64,000 nt of DNA from an uncultured Planctomycetota bacterium (GTDB lineage: Bacteria > Planctomycetota > Phycisphaerae > Phycisphaerales > UBA5793), in NCBI GenBank assembly GCA_900696685.1, contig CAADHA010000081.1:1-64000 (forward strand), in the 5' to 3' direction. Below the pieces are notes generated by a model that saw only the letters and a list, made by a program, of their open reading frames with translations, had not been told where the DNA came from and searched no databases. Shown one piece after another: positions 26,702 through 35,773 of this stretch. How positions within the stretch are numbered: position 1 is the first letter of the stretch; each line of letters opens with the position of its first letter. A program made the translations under genes and the position numbers.

Positions 26702-27361
26702 TTACCTCTTGGGCTTGTACTTCACGTTGCAACCGTAGGGGTTGGTCTTCTCGGGCATCACGGTCTCGCCGGCGAGGATCTGCTTGAGGGCGTTGACGGC
26801 GTAGTTGAGACGCTCGGTCTTGCGCCCGTTCGGATCGTCGTCGAAGGCGCCGCTGTAGCGCAGGACGCCCTTGGCGTCGATGACGTAGATGTGAGGCGTG
26901 GTCTTGGCGCCGTAAAGGAGGCCGACTTCGCCCGCGCTGTCGTCCAGCGCGACGAGGTCTTCGAGCTTGTTCGCCTTGAGATACTTGACGCTGTCCTCAG
27001 CCGTCATGTTGTGCGTGCTGTTGATGGCGAGATGGACGACATCCTTGTCGAGAGCCTTGAGTTCCTTGCGCATCTTCTCGACCAGGCCCGTCGAAGAGAC
27101 GCGGGCGCAGACGGGGCACTGCGGATTGATCCATTGGAGGACAACGTTCTTGCCCTTGAAGTCGCTGAGTTTGTACTCCTTGCCGTTGACGTCCTTGAGT
27201 GTGAAGTCCGGGGCCTGCTTGCCGATCTGGGCTGCGGCATCCTGCTCAGCCGCGCCGGGTGCGTTCCGCCGGGCGGGCGGAGCGCTCAGTGCCGCGCCGA
27301 CCGCGAGAAGGGCTGCAAGGCCAAGACTCGTCCAGAGACCGAATCGATTCCGCCTGTTCAT
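26702..27361 (-). CDS. Exported peroxiredoxin/thioredoxin-like protein
   Basis: 219 residues. An N-terminal signal or anchor (WTSLGLAALLAVGAALSA) is followed by an AhpC/TSA redoxin domain: IGKQAPDFTLKDVNGKEYKLSDFKGKNVVLQWINPQCPVC with a CPVC pair at Cys82 and Cys85, and the cis-Pro region GAKTTPHIYVID. The insert and SGAFDDDP block are typical of periplasmic redoxins related to TlpA/ResA. It probably reduces or repairs disulfides or peroxides outside the cytoplasmic membrane. A hairpin at 26641-26667 may end its transcript. Confidence 0.9.
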   Translation of the reverse strand: MNRRNRFGLWTSLGLAALLAVGAALSAPPARRNAPGAAEQDAAAQIGKQAPDFTLKDVNGKEYKLSDFKGKNVVLQWINPQCPVCARVSSTGLVEKMRKELKALDKDVVHLAINSTHNMTAEDSVKYLKANKLEDLVALDDSAGEVGLLYGAKTTPHIYVIDAKGVLRYSGAFDDDPNGRKTERLNYAVNALKQILAGETVMPEKTNPYGCNVKYKPKR

Positions 27362-27595
27362 TGTTTTCCTCCGTTGTGGTGTGATTGTGTACGCGGGATG
27401 GCGGATTGACGGGCGTCGCCTGTCCCGGTCATCAACCGAAGTTGGTGAGGTGACACGATGTCGAGGACTCTGAAATGGTTGTACTGGTGGAAGCGGCTCC
27501 GGGATCGCCGAATGTGGTCCGTTCAGTAGATTTGGAATCCCTCATTCGCGGTCCGGAATCTGGAAGGCAAGCGTAAGTTTCGGCTGTGCAACAGG

Positions 27596-27907
27596 TTAAC
27601 CTTCGTTCGCCACCGCCGCCCCTTGGCCATGCTCCCCCGCCTTTTCAGGGGAATTGCCGAGGACCTCGACGTGGCTGAGTCGGTCGAGACTGCACACCAC
27701 CACCTCCCCGTCGTCCCGGCGGAGTTCCACGCGATCGAGCCACAGGCGATCGTCCTTCGCGTGGGCAAACCACGAGCCTGTCTTGTCTTGGCGAAAGGAG
27801 AGTACCTCGCCCTCGACGCTCGTGGTCCACGTGCCGCTGCCGCGCGGAATCTGCTGGATGATTCGCACTCTCTGGCCGGGTTGGAGGGAGGCTGGAACGG
27901 TTGGCAT
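27596..27907 (-). CDS. Small soluble protein, conserved-looking, unknown function
   Basis: 103 residues from ATG 27907. It begins MPTVPASLQPGQRVRIIQQI, followed by alternating strands (TWTTSVEGEVLSFRQDKTGSWFAHAKDDRLWLDRVELRR) suggestive of a small SH3- or KOW-like beta barrel. From memory, similar short proteins occur in other Planctomycetota. A longer in-frame reading exists, but its extra N-terminus is read from the palindromic element at 27995-28087, so the shorter start is preferred. No function can be assigned. Confidence 0.7.
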   Translation of the reverse strand: MPTVPASLQPGQRVRIIQQIPRGSGTWTTSVEGEVLSFRQDKTGSWFAHAKDDRLWLDRVELRRDDGEVVVCSLDRLSHVEVLGNSPEKAGEHGQGAAVANEG

Positions 27908-28297
27908 GGCGCATGATAACGCGATGAATGCTCCACTGCAACGGCCGGCTCGCTCTCTGGCGCCGTCGAAGACTGCCGCACATGAAAACAAACGAAACAA
28001 ACGGGACAGGTACATTTTATGTCTTTGATTATCAAGCAGTTACGCAGGTTTTCCGGGCAGGAATAAATGTACCTGTCCCTTTTGTTTTCGGGTTCGGCGC
28101 GCGATCGCTGCGCCCGTATCTGGCTACACGCGAGGCTGCGCTCGCGCGCGCCGCCGGGGCGAACGGCACTGCGAGAATCACCGGTCCCCGACCTCGCGCC
28201 GATTCTTCCGGTAATTGAGGAAGTGCCGCGAACTCGGACGGCACTCCATGCGCCTCACCCCGCTCAACGACCTGCCGCGGCCGCCTATGCTCCACGC
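27908..28297. other. 390-base divergent intergenic region with a palindromic element
   Basis: Lies between the small protein gene (minus) and aroC (plus) and must hold the promoters of both. The only structure I see is the AT-richer inverted repeat at 27995-28087. The remaining sequence, 28090-28297, shows no recognisable gene or binding site. Confidence 0.7.
27995..28087. repeat. Palindromic element with GGGACAGGTACATTT arms (MITE or REP-like)
   Basis: Two 23-base arms (27995-28017 and 28065-28087) match each other in inverted orientation at 22 of 23 positions, with the core GGGACAGGTACATTT, around a 47-base spacer. The element is clearly AT-richer than its surroundings. The GGGACAGGTACATTT core resembles motifs that I associate with REP or RAYT (IS200-like Y1 transposase) repeats; that link is from memory. 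There is no transposase inside it, so if mobile it would need one elsewhere. Confidence 0.8.
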
Positions 28298-29470
28298 ATG
28301 GCTGACCTCTCCTGCCAGACTGCCGGTGAATCGCACGGTCCGGCCCTCACCGCCCTGATTAACGGGCTGCCGGCCGGGCTGCGCGTCGATCCCGACTTCA
28401 TTAACGCCGAGTTGCGGCGGAGGCAGGGCGGCTACGGCCGCGGCGCCCGCCAGCGGATCGAGTCGGATTCGATCGCTATCCTCGCCGGCGTGCGGCGCGG
28501 CCTCTCGACCGGTGCACCTGTCGTCCTGCAGATCACCAACCGCGATGCCCGCCTGGAAGACGAACACAGGACGCCGCCTGTGCATCGCCCGCGCCCGGGG
28601 CACGCCGACCTCGCCGGCAGCGTCAAGTGGCTCACCACCGACTGCCGCGACACACTCGAACGCGCCAGCGCCAGGGAGACGGCGTCGCGCGTTGCCGCCG
28701 GCGCCCTCGCGCGACTTCTCCTGCGCGAGTTCGGCATCGAGACCTTCGGCTTTGTCCGCTCCATTCACCAGGTCAAGACTGAGATCGTCGTCGACAGCGG
28801 CCAACTCGATCAGTGGCGGCATCGGCGCGACGCCAGCGAGGTCTACTGCCCCGACGAAGGCGCGAGCAAGGCGATGATCGAAGTCATCCACCGGGCGAAG
28901 ACTGAGAAGGACACCGTCGGCGGCGTCGTCGAAGCACACGTTTTCGGCTGCCCCATCGGTCTCGGCTCATGCATGAACTGGCAGGAAAGGCTCGATGCCC
29001 GACTGGCCGGCGCCGTGATGGGGATCCAGGCGTTCAAGGGAGTCGAGATCGGCATGGGTTTTGAGGCGACGCGGCGGTTCGGCTCGCAGGTGCATGACCC
29101 GATTCACTTCGACGCCGCGAGCCGGGCGCTGCCCTCGATCGGCTTTACTCGCTCGACCAACAACGCCGGCGGACTCGAAGGCGGCATGACCAACAGCATG
29201 CCCGTCGTCGTGCGCGGCGCCATGAAGCCCATCAGCACTCTTCTCAGGGGCCTGCCCAGCGTCGATCTCAACTCGAAGCAGCCCGAGATGAGCCAGTACG
29301 AGCGCTCCGACATCTGCGCCGTGAGCGCCGCGAGCGTGGTAATGGAACACGTGATCGCGTTCGAGGTGGCGGCGGCCCTTCGCGGGAAGTTCGGCGGCGA
29401 CACGATGCACGAGATGCGCGCCAACTTCAGCGCGTTTCTTGACATGGCGCGCCGTCTGCCGTTGCGCTGA
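28298..29470 (+). CDS. aroC: Chorismate synthase
   Basis: Last step of the shikimate pathway: converts EPSP to chorismate using reduced FMN. 390 residues from ATG 28298, chosen because similarity begins with ADLSCQTAGESHGPAL. Family motifs: GESHGPALTALINGLPAGL, RRRQGGYGRGARQRIESD, GGVVEAHVFGCPIGLGS, FKGVEIGMGF, STNNAGGLEGGMTN and a C-terminal D-motif region. A variant SARETASRVAAGALARLLL block precedes the central insert. The end overlaps the channel gene on the other strand by 44 bases (29427-29470). Confidence 0.96.
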   Translation: MADLSCQTAGESHGPALTALINGLPAGLRVDPDFINAELRRRQGGYGRGARQRIESDSIAILAGVRRGLSTGAPVVLQITNRDARLEDEHRTPPVHRPRPGHADLAGSVKWLTTDCRDTLERASARETASRVAAGALARLLLREFGIETFGFVRSIHQVKTEIVVDSGQLDQWRHRRDASEVYCPDEGASKAMIEVIHRAKTEKDTVGGVVEAHVFGCPIGLGSCMNWQERLDARLAGAVMGIQAFKGVEIGMGFEATRRFGSQVHDPIHFDAASRALPSIGFTRSTNNAGGLEGGMTNSMPVVVRGAMKPISTLLRGLPSVDLNSKQPEMSQYERSDICAVSAASVVMEHVIAFEVAAALRGKFGGDTMHEMRANFSAFLDMARRLPLR

Positions 29471-30569
29471 GCGGCAAGGTCCCCTTCCGCGCGGCCGCGT
29501 TCCGGCGTCGCAGATTCATCAGGGAGGTGAACTCCCCCTCAACGAGCAACTCGTCGCCTTCATTGAGCCGCGTGTCGGGGCCCGGGAAGAGGCGGCGTCC
29601 CTCGGCGGATTGTCGCCGCACCACGCCCACGCCATATTCCTTCATCACCTCGCCGACGGTTCGGCCGCACAGGGGTCCATCCTCCTCGACGCGCCAGCGC
29701 TGCATGACCACGAGCTCGTCATCGATGGCGAAACTGTAAGCGATTGAGCGATCGACGGCGGCCATGGTGAACGAGGGCGCGGAGATCGCCGACTGCGACA
29801 TCGCGTGCGGCATCTCGAACGCCTTGCCCACCTTGTCGGCCATGTTCTGGTCAAACATGCGCAGGACGACGGGGATCTCGGGCACGATGCGCCGCGCGTC
29901 AAGGGCGATCTCAAGATTGGCCAGATCGTCGTCGGTGGCGAGGATGATGCTCTTGGCCTTGCGGATGTTCGCCTCGTCCAGCAGCGCCTCGCGCCTCGCG
30001 TCGCCGATGAACAGGGGCGAGCCGTCTCGCCGTACATCCTCGAGGAACTGGTTGTTGGCGTCGCGCTCGAAGACGACGACGGCCTCGCCGAGTTGCCGCA
30101 GGAGCCGGAAGATGCGATAGCCCAGCCGGCCCAGGCCGACGAGCACGACGTGATCGTTCATGGAGGTCGCCATCGTCCTGCACCAGCTCCGTTCGCAGCG
30201 CCGCCTGTCTCGCAGCATCAGGGAGAAGTCCACGATCCCCTCGATGATGATGGTCAGGCCAAGCACCGGCATAAGGAAGAAGAGGGGTCGGATCGCCCAC
30301 GACTGCGGGAAAGATTCCGGCGGCTCTCCGAACACCAGGCTCCAGGAGTAGTAGACCGACTCCCACATCGTGAGCGGATCGGGATGATGATAGACGCGGA
30401 AGATCAGCGCCCCCGTCGCCACGACGAGGATCATCAGCAGCAGGCGCAGGCGGAAGTGCGCCAGGGCGGTGCGCGCAAAGCACCACTCGCGCCACCAGCG
30501 CGAACCGACGAAGCGGCCGCGGTCGCCGCGCTCCTCGATCCGAAGCCTCTCCAGACGCCGCCAGGGCAT
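29427..30569 (-). CDS. Ion-channel-like membrane protein with TrkA-N and TrkA-C domains
   Basis: 380 residues. Two membrane segments (about 40-60 and 94-118) flank a pore-like segment, then a TrkA-N Rossmann domain starting HVVLVGLGRLG (GLGRLG at 145-150) with a ligand Asp/Glu region VVVFERDANN, then a TrkA-C domain ending DELLVEGEF. This is the layout of two-TM potassium channels gated by an RCK domain. The expected selectivity filter TVGYGD is absent: residues 69-92 read ESVYYSWSLVFGEPPESFPQ. It could therefore be a non-selective or non-conducting relative. Confidence 0.85.
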   Translation of the reverse strand: MPWRRLERLRIEERGDRGRFVGSRWWREWCFARTALAHFRLRLLLMILVVATGALIFRVYHHPDPLTMWESVYYSWSLVFGEPPESFPQSWAIRPLFFLMPVLGLTIIIEGIVDFSLMLRDRRRCERSWCRTMATSMNDHVVLVGLGRLGYRIFRLLRQLGEAVVVFERDANNQFLEDVRRDGSPLFIGDARREALLDEANIRKAKSIILATDDDLANLEIALDARRIVPEIPVVLRMFDQNMADKVGKAFEMPHAMSQSAISAPSFTMAAVDRSIAYSFAIDDELVVMQRWRVEEDGPLCGRTVGEVMKEYGVGVVRRQSAEGRRLFPGPDTRLNEGDELLVEGEFTSLMNLRRRNAAARKGTLPLSATADGAPCQETR

Positions 30570-30743
30570 GATCGCGCCTTTCCTTGAACCGGGGGATTGA
30601 ATACACCGGCGCGGGCCGGGTCATCCGTCTCTCGATCCTTGCACAGTCGCCCCGACCACCTTAGGATTGATCGCCATCGCCACGGCGGGCGCCCCCGCGC
30701 CTTGATTCACTGCCCGAGACTCATCTCTTCAGGGGAGATCATC

Positions 30744-32096
30744 ATGTTCCGCGGCCGCTGCATCCTCCGTCTGTTGTCGGCGCTCGCGGCCCTGGTTCTC
30801 CTCGGCGACCGCTCGTGGGGCGTTCCGCCCCTGCCGGGCGATTTCATCAATGACGAAGTCATGTTCGTGGCGGTGTTCGACCTCGCGCAGGTAAGCCCCG
30901 GGGCCGTGGACGCGACGGGCCGGGGCGTCGTCGAACACATACCGCAACTGGGCGAGCACCTCGGCCGGCTCCGCACCGACCACGAGGCCTTCGTCAGGGC
31001 AGGCGGGCGCTTTCTCGTGGTGACCGGCGCTGATGCAACGAGCGAGGATCTCTACGCGTTTCTGCCGATCGCAGGCGTCTTCGTGGATGCCCAGCAATGC
31101 GATGAGGCGGCGCTCACCGCGATCATCATCCGGCACGCAGGAGAGATCACTCCTGATCCGATCGTCGAGCGCCACGGCGACTGGCTGATGGTGTACAAGA
31201 ACGCGCGACGCCGTCTCACTCATCGCAATGACAGGGACCCTCTCCCCGAAGTTCCCGAAGTCGATCCCGAAAGGACCGCTCGCTTTTGCACCGCCGTCGC
31301 GGCACTCGAGGGCCGCTCCGCCGGTGTCCTGATGATCCCCACGCCCGAGATGCGCCGCGAGACCGAACAGGAACTCGCCGACATGAAAGCAGCAATGCAG
31401 GGACTGGAGGGCTTCGAGACCTCTCCGATGTACCTGCCCTATCTCCTCGCCGGCGCACGGACGGTGCACGGCTGGGTCGATCTCGGACACAATCCCTCGA
31501 TCACGACCGTCATCGAACTTGCCGACGCCACGCTGGCCGCGAAACTTGCGGGCATCATCCAGTCGATGCCTGCGTTCTTCGACGCTCAGATGGGCGCATT
31601 CCGCGAGGAAGGCCAGGAGCCGGAGCCGGAGGAATCGCTTATGGCCAGGATACTGGCCTCAATCTCATGTGTGCAGGCGGGGAGCAAGGTGACCGTCTCG
31701 ATCGGCCCGGCGAAACTCAGGCCCATCCTTGATGCAGCCGGCCCCATCGTCCTTCGGCAGCAGGAGCAGGCCCGCGAGATGGAGGCTTCCAGCCGTCAGC
31801 GCCAGGTCGGCATGGCGCTCATCATGTACGCCCATGAGCATGACAACCAGTGGCCCGATTCACTCGACACGCTCGTCACGAGCGGGCAAATGACGCGCGA
31901 ACAACTCGATGCCCTTCTGACTGATCCCGCGACCGGGGAGAAGATCGCCTTCAAGTACGTCAAGCCCGACAAGCCCTGGGACCGCATGGACAACCCAGGC
32001 GAGGTCGCGGTCCTTTACGAGATGAAGAACGGGGCGATCAACCCCGACGGCTTCATCCTGTACGCCGATGGGCACGTGGCAAGAAGCGGGCGATAG
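30744..32096 (+). CDS. Secreted protein with a pilin-like C-terminal segment, unknown function
   Basis: 450 residues from ATG 30744, which is preceded by AGGGGAG. A signal peptide (ILRLLSALAALVLLGDRSWG) is followed by a large soluble region with no recognised domain. The last 80 residues resemble the opening of the globular part of Planctomycetota prepilin-like proteins: SRQRQVGMALIMYAHEHDNQWPDSLDTL compares with the [22 protein letters not shown] block of the gene at 63345, and the tail ILYADGHVARSG is also typical. It lacks the N-terminal prepilin helix. Confidence 0.82.
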   Translation: MFRGRCILRLLSALAALVLLGDRSWGVPPLPGDFINDEVMFVAVFDLAQVSPGAVDATGRGVVEHIPQLGEHLGRLRTDHEAFVRAGGRFLVVTGADATSEDLYAFLPIAGVFVDAQQCDEAALTAIIIRHAGEITPDPIVERHGDWLMVYKNARRRLTHRNDRDPLPEVPEVDPERTARFCTAVAALEGRSAGVLMIPTPEMRRETEQELADMKAAMQGLEGFETSPMYLPYLLAGARTVHGWVDLGHNPSITTVIELADATLAAKLAGIIQSMPAFFDAQMGAFREEGQEPEPEESLMARILASISCVQAGSKVTVSIGPAKLRPILDAAGPIVLRQQEQAREMEASSRQRQVGMALIMYAHEHDNQWPDSLDTLVTSGQMTREQLDALLTDPATGEKIAFKYVKPDKPWDRMDNPGEVAVLYEMKNGAINPDGFILYADGHVARSGR

Positions 32097-32309
32097 CCCG
32101 CCTCAAACTCCGGCATCAACTCGATTGATCTCCCATGGCGCCTCAGGCATGCCTTCTTTCGGCCCGGCCGCCCTCTTCGGCTTGGGCGGAGAGTCTCATT
32201 CGCACTGCGGGGAATCCGTAACGCAATGGAGTCAAGGCGCTGTACACTTGGGAGGTTGGGGACCAGGTGTTGGAATCGGAGACTTCGCCGCGAGGCGGGG
32301 AGGTTGACA

Positions 32310-33443
32310 ATGCGCAGGGCCCTGGACACCAGCATTGGACGGACGTACAGGAGCGCGACCGGGACGAGGCGGAAATCTTCCGTGCTCGCGGCCGCGATCG
32401 GGGCGGTCACGCTGGGCGCCGCGGGCCAGGCGCCGGCCCAGCCCGAGCCGCCGCACTTTGAGGCGACGGTGCTGGAGCGCGTTGAGCCGCGCAACGGGTT
32501 CCGGGACTACGGCTACAGAGTCTGGTCGATGGCCGACGACGGCACGGTCTACGGGTCGGTGTACGACCAGCGCGGCCACACGAAGGCGATCAAATCCAAG
32601 TTCGGCGAAGGCACCACCTGGCTCCTGCCGCGCGATCCGGGGCAGATCGAATTGCGTCCGATCGCGGCGAGCGTCAGTGGAGTTGTACTCCTTTTCGCAT
32701 TCAGTTGGCCGCAGAACTACATCTACGTCCCCGGTCACGGCGGTCGCCAACTGAACAACCTGCACCCGGACCTGTTTTTCCCTTACGACATGAACAATGA
32801 GCACACGCTCGTAGGGCAGGTCGCTCCTCAGCCCAACAATCGAGCAGTTACCTATCGCCATGACTCAGGCTTCGATTTCCTCCACGATCCCGAGAGTGCA
32901 GCGCTTGCCGTCAATGATGCCGGATCAGTCGTCGGCCACCTCGACTCCGGATTTGGTTGGATCACGATTCGCATCTGGCATGCAAACGGTGGCGTGACGA
33001 CGTTCAAACTGCCGCGAAGCACCACCACGCCAATCGGCTCCGTTACGATCAATGGTCGAGATGAGGTGGTGGGGATCCACAGGCGCGAAGATTCCCAGAA
33101 CGACTCCCGCTGGGGTGGCTGGTTCTGGTCCGAGCGGAGCGGGTTGGTGGAGATTCCGTTTTTGCGGGAGGACACGTCCGAGGACGCCTCCATCTACGGC
33201 ATCGATGACAACGGCTGGGTGCTCGGAAAAGAAGAAATTGACCACGAACCACAGTGGTATCTCTGGCATGTCGATGCGGGCTTCTTCAATCTCGGCGACC
33301 TCTACGAATGGCAGGGGCGATTCCCTCGACCCGGCGATTTCACCGGACCGGCCGCAGTGAACGCGGTCGGGCAGATCGCAATTCCCAATCGAATCATCGA
33401 TACCGGTCGCGATGTCGTCGTGTTTCTCAATCCCGTCAAGTGA
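32310..33443 (+). CDS. Secreted HAF-repeat-like protein
   Basis: 377 residues; ATG 32310 is chosen because it follows GGGGAGG and gives a signal peptide ending near AAGQAPAQ. The body is built from short repeats of the type found in HAF proteins: WSMADDGTVYGSVYD, MNNEHTLVGQVA, VNDAGSVVGHLDSG, INGRDEVVGIHR, IDDNGWVLGKEE and VNAVGQIAIPN, about one every 40-50 residues. HAF proteins are extracellular beta-rich proteins of unknown function. It ends without the SNVV-type module seen in the other two HAF proteins here. The next secreted gene starts 33 bases downstream. Confidence 0.83.
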   Translation: MRRALDTSIGRTYRSATGTRRKSSVLAAAIGAVTLGAAGQAPAQPEPPHFEATVLERVEPRNGFRDYGYRVWSMADDGTVYGSVYDQRGHTKAIKSKFGEGTTWLLPRDPGQIELRPIAASVSGVVLLFAFSWPQNYIYVPGHGGRQLNNLHPDLFFPYDMNNEHTLVGQVAPQPNNRAVTYRHDSGFDFLHDPESAALAVNDAGSVVGHLDSGFGWITIRIWHANGGVTTFKLPRSTTTPIGSVTINGRDEVVGIHRREDSQNDSRWGGWFWSERSGLVEIPFLREDTSEDASIYGIDDNGWVLGKEEIDHEPQWYLWHVDAGFFNLGDLYEWQGRFPRPGDFTGPAAVNAVGQIAIPNRIIDTGRDVVVFLNPVK

Positions 33444-33476
33444 GCATTCAATCATCAGTCAAAAGGAGGGATTCAG

Positions 33477-35666
33477 ATGGCGCGCACTTCAAGATTCCTG
33501 AGCATGGCGGCTCTCCTCATCGGCATGATGGCGACGACGGCTCAATCACAGAACCCCTTCCTCGAACTGGTGGATGCTCTGACGGGAGAAGAGAGTCTGT
33601 TCAACGGCCCTGATCGAGGCGGTGATGACTCACTCCATGGCGAGATCGATGACCATTGGTTCACGGACTACGACGGTCTTGACCTGTTGGATCCCAACGG
33701 AAGGCACATATGGGAGGATGTTGATGTTCCGACGTGGCAAAACAATGGGGTCAATGCATCCGTCAATCCCGACGAACCGGAACTTCCGGTCGATCACGGC
33801 GAGATCAACGGCCTGCGCGTCATCACGGGGCAGTTTCTCGTCGGCGCCATCAAGTGGCCGCACGAGGAGTACGTCGAGCAGTACGTGGATGGCACGCTCT
33901 CCGAGATCGAGGATCAGCACAAGGTGCCCGTCTACTGGGTGGTGGGCTACGTTCTGTTCATTCCACCCAATTACGGGAGTACGGCAACGTCGGCTCTGGC
34001 CGCCCGTCGCGGCAAGGCGCTCATCATCCAGGCCGGGGGCGAGGACAACTCCAACTACAACTCCATCCGCCCTCCGTGGATGATCGAACTGCTCGACTCC
34101 ACCACCTGGCGCATGAAGGCGGCCCGCAACGCCGCCCTGCGCCTGGGCGTCCCCGTCCTCTACCTGGGCCCAAACCCCATCGCAAAGAACGCGTTTGCTC
34201 CCAACAGTTCCAAACTGCCCCAGGGCGGCGTGACCGGGTACTGGACCGAATCGCTGGCCGACTTTGCCGATCACTGGTCCATCAAAGCCCCCGAAGCCGA
34301 CGCGATGCGCGACCACCCGCAGTTCATGTACGTCGCCTCCTACATCCGCGCCCGCACCTTCCTCGAGGGATTCTTCAATCCCGCCGTCAACGGAACCACC
34401 GCATGGTCAAAGTGGGATGAGATCACCGGCAACGCCACGAGCCGGTACACCGCCATGACCGATGTGATCGTGATGGCCGGGTCGAAGCGAGGCTACGCCG
34501 CGCGACTTGCCGCCGTCGCCGACCCCTGGCTGACCGGAGTCGTTGCCAACGGGGCCGGCTGTCCGAACCTCGTGGAACATGCACGACTTGAGATGGACGA
34601 ACTCTGGGAGAAGCGCGAAGCGCGCTATCTCGCGGGAAACCAGTACGTCGACGAAATGAAAGGCCCGGGCACAGGCGACGCCAATCAGTTTCGGCCGTTT
34701 TCAACCTCGCAGCGCGAAGTCGACGTGCTCGATCACGTGGCGGACGGAACCGCGGAGAATCAACTTCAGTACTATGACTGGTACAGAGTCTTCAAGGACC
34801 GCGACGTGATGCGGGATGCGGAGCATCCGGACAATCCGCAGCCCGAAGTCTGGGTGCTCAACACGCAGGGCACGCAGGACGATTTCTGGCCTCTGCAGAA
34901 CTGGACCTACTGGACTTCACACGAAGTCTTTCACGGTTCGCATCAGTACTTCGATTTCGAGCCCACGGCTCTTCACGCGCCGTACTACGAGAGGCTCGCC
35001 GACTCGATCCATGGCTTCTGCGATGTCAAATGGTTCGGCCGTCCGATGCCCGGCATCCGCATCACCGGCATCGACTTCGTGCTCCCCATCGAGGGCGAGT
35101 CGCCGACCACGATTCCGTTGACCGTTCATGCGCAGGCCGAGGTGCCGAGCAATGAGGATTGGCCACTCGACGGCGAACCGGAGTTCGACTTGTGCATCGC
35201 ACTTCGACCAGTGAGCAATGTCATGAGCCGGGGCATGTGGAGCGACAAGCCCCGCGGCAGCGTGCAGGCCCCCGAGTACGGCCGGCAAACCCCATGGTGG
35301 GTCATTGCGCCGACTTCCGTGTCGCATGAAGGCGCCACATATGCGCTCACATTTGAAGCGGTCTCCGACGTGTATGCGGATGTCGACACCGAGGATGCAT
35401 TCTTTCCAACGGGGTTCGAAGGCGCGTTCGGCGAAGGGCTTGATCTCGACGGCATTCCCCCGGACTTCCACGTCGCCCTCTTTGTGCGGGTGCATGCCAC
35501 TCACAAGCAGGAGGGAGCCGACCGCTGGCCCGTTCGCGCATCATCCACCATCGAGTTCCTGCCGCCGTGGATCGAGGTATCGGAGAATCAAGCATTCGGA
35601 TGGGGCGATCCGGACGGCATGCTCGACGGGAGCGCCCACAACGAGAGAGAACAGGACGATGCGTAG
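33477..35666 (+). CDS. Secreted alpha/beta-hydrolase-like protein related to PhoPQ-activated proteins
   Basis: 729 residues with a signal peptide ending near ATTAQSQ and AAAGGAGGG upstream. The central region (about 85-530) resembles the PhoPQ-activated pathogenicity-related (PqaA-like) alpha/beta-hydrolase family: VVGYVLFIPPNYG, KALIIQAGGEDN, VIVMAGSKRGYAARLAA (the G-x-S-x-G nucleophile position, as in the GASKRGW of relatives), ADPWLTGVVANGAGC and VWVLNTQGTQDDFWPLQNW. The C-terminal 180 residues look like a separate beta-rich domain. The substrate is unknown. An Asp-rich N-terminal stretch may bind calcium. Confidence 0.7.
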   Translation: MARTSRFLSMAALLIGMMATTAQSQNPFLELVDALTGEESLFNGPDRGGDDSLHGEIDDHWFTDYDGLDLLDPNGRHIWEDVDVPTWQNNGVNASVNPDEPELPVDHGEINGLRVITGQFLVGAIKWPHEEYVEQYVDGTLSEIEDQHKVPVYWVVGYVLFIPPNYGSTATSALAARRGKALIIQAGGEDNSNYNSIRPPWMIELLDSTTWRMKAARNAALRLGVPVLYLGPNPIAKNAFAPNSSKLPQGGVTGYWTESLADFADHWSIKAPEADAMRDHPQFMYVASYIRARTFLEGFFNPAVNGTTAWSKWDEITGNATSRYTAMTDVIVMAGSKRGYAARLAAVADPWLTGVVANGAGCPNLVEHARLEMDELWEKREARYLAGNQYVDEMKGPGTGDANQFRPFSTSQREVDVLDHVADGTAENQLQYYDWYRVFKDRDVMRDAEHPDNPQPEVWVLNTQGTQDDFWPLQNWTYWTSHEVFHGSHQYFDFEPTALHAPYYERLADSIHGFCDVKWFGRPMPGIRITGIDFVLPIEGESPTTIPLTVHAQAEVPSNEDWPLDGEPEFDLCIALRPVSNVMSRGMWSDKPRGSVQAPEYGRQTPWWVIAPTSVSHEGATYALTFEAVSDVYADVDTEDAFFPTGFEGAFGEGLDLDGIPPDFHVALFVRVHATHKQEGADRWPVRASSTIEFLPPWIEVSENQAFGWGDPDGMLDGSAHNEREQDDA

Positions 35667-35773
35667 GGACCAGCCGGTTTTGCGCTGGTCAGTCAATCGC
35701 GACCTGCCTCGACTGCATGTGATCTCTTTCGCACTTCTTCCGCGTCCGCGCGCCATGGCGCTACCATCGCGCC

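Noticed and set aside
27995-28087. Start codons in the palindromic element that would lengthen both flanking genes (MYLS... at each side)
   Set aside because: The added residues are simply translations of the repeat arms; the downstream starts begin at family-like or better-supported positions.
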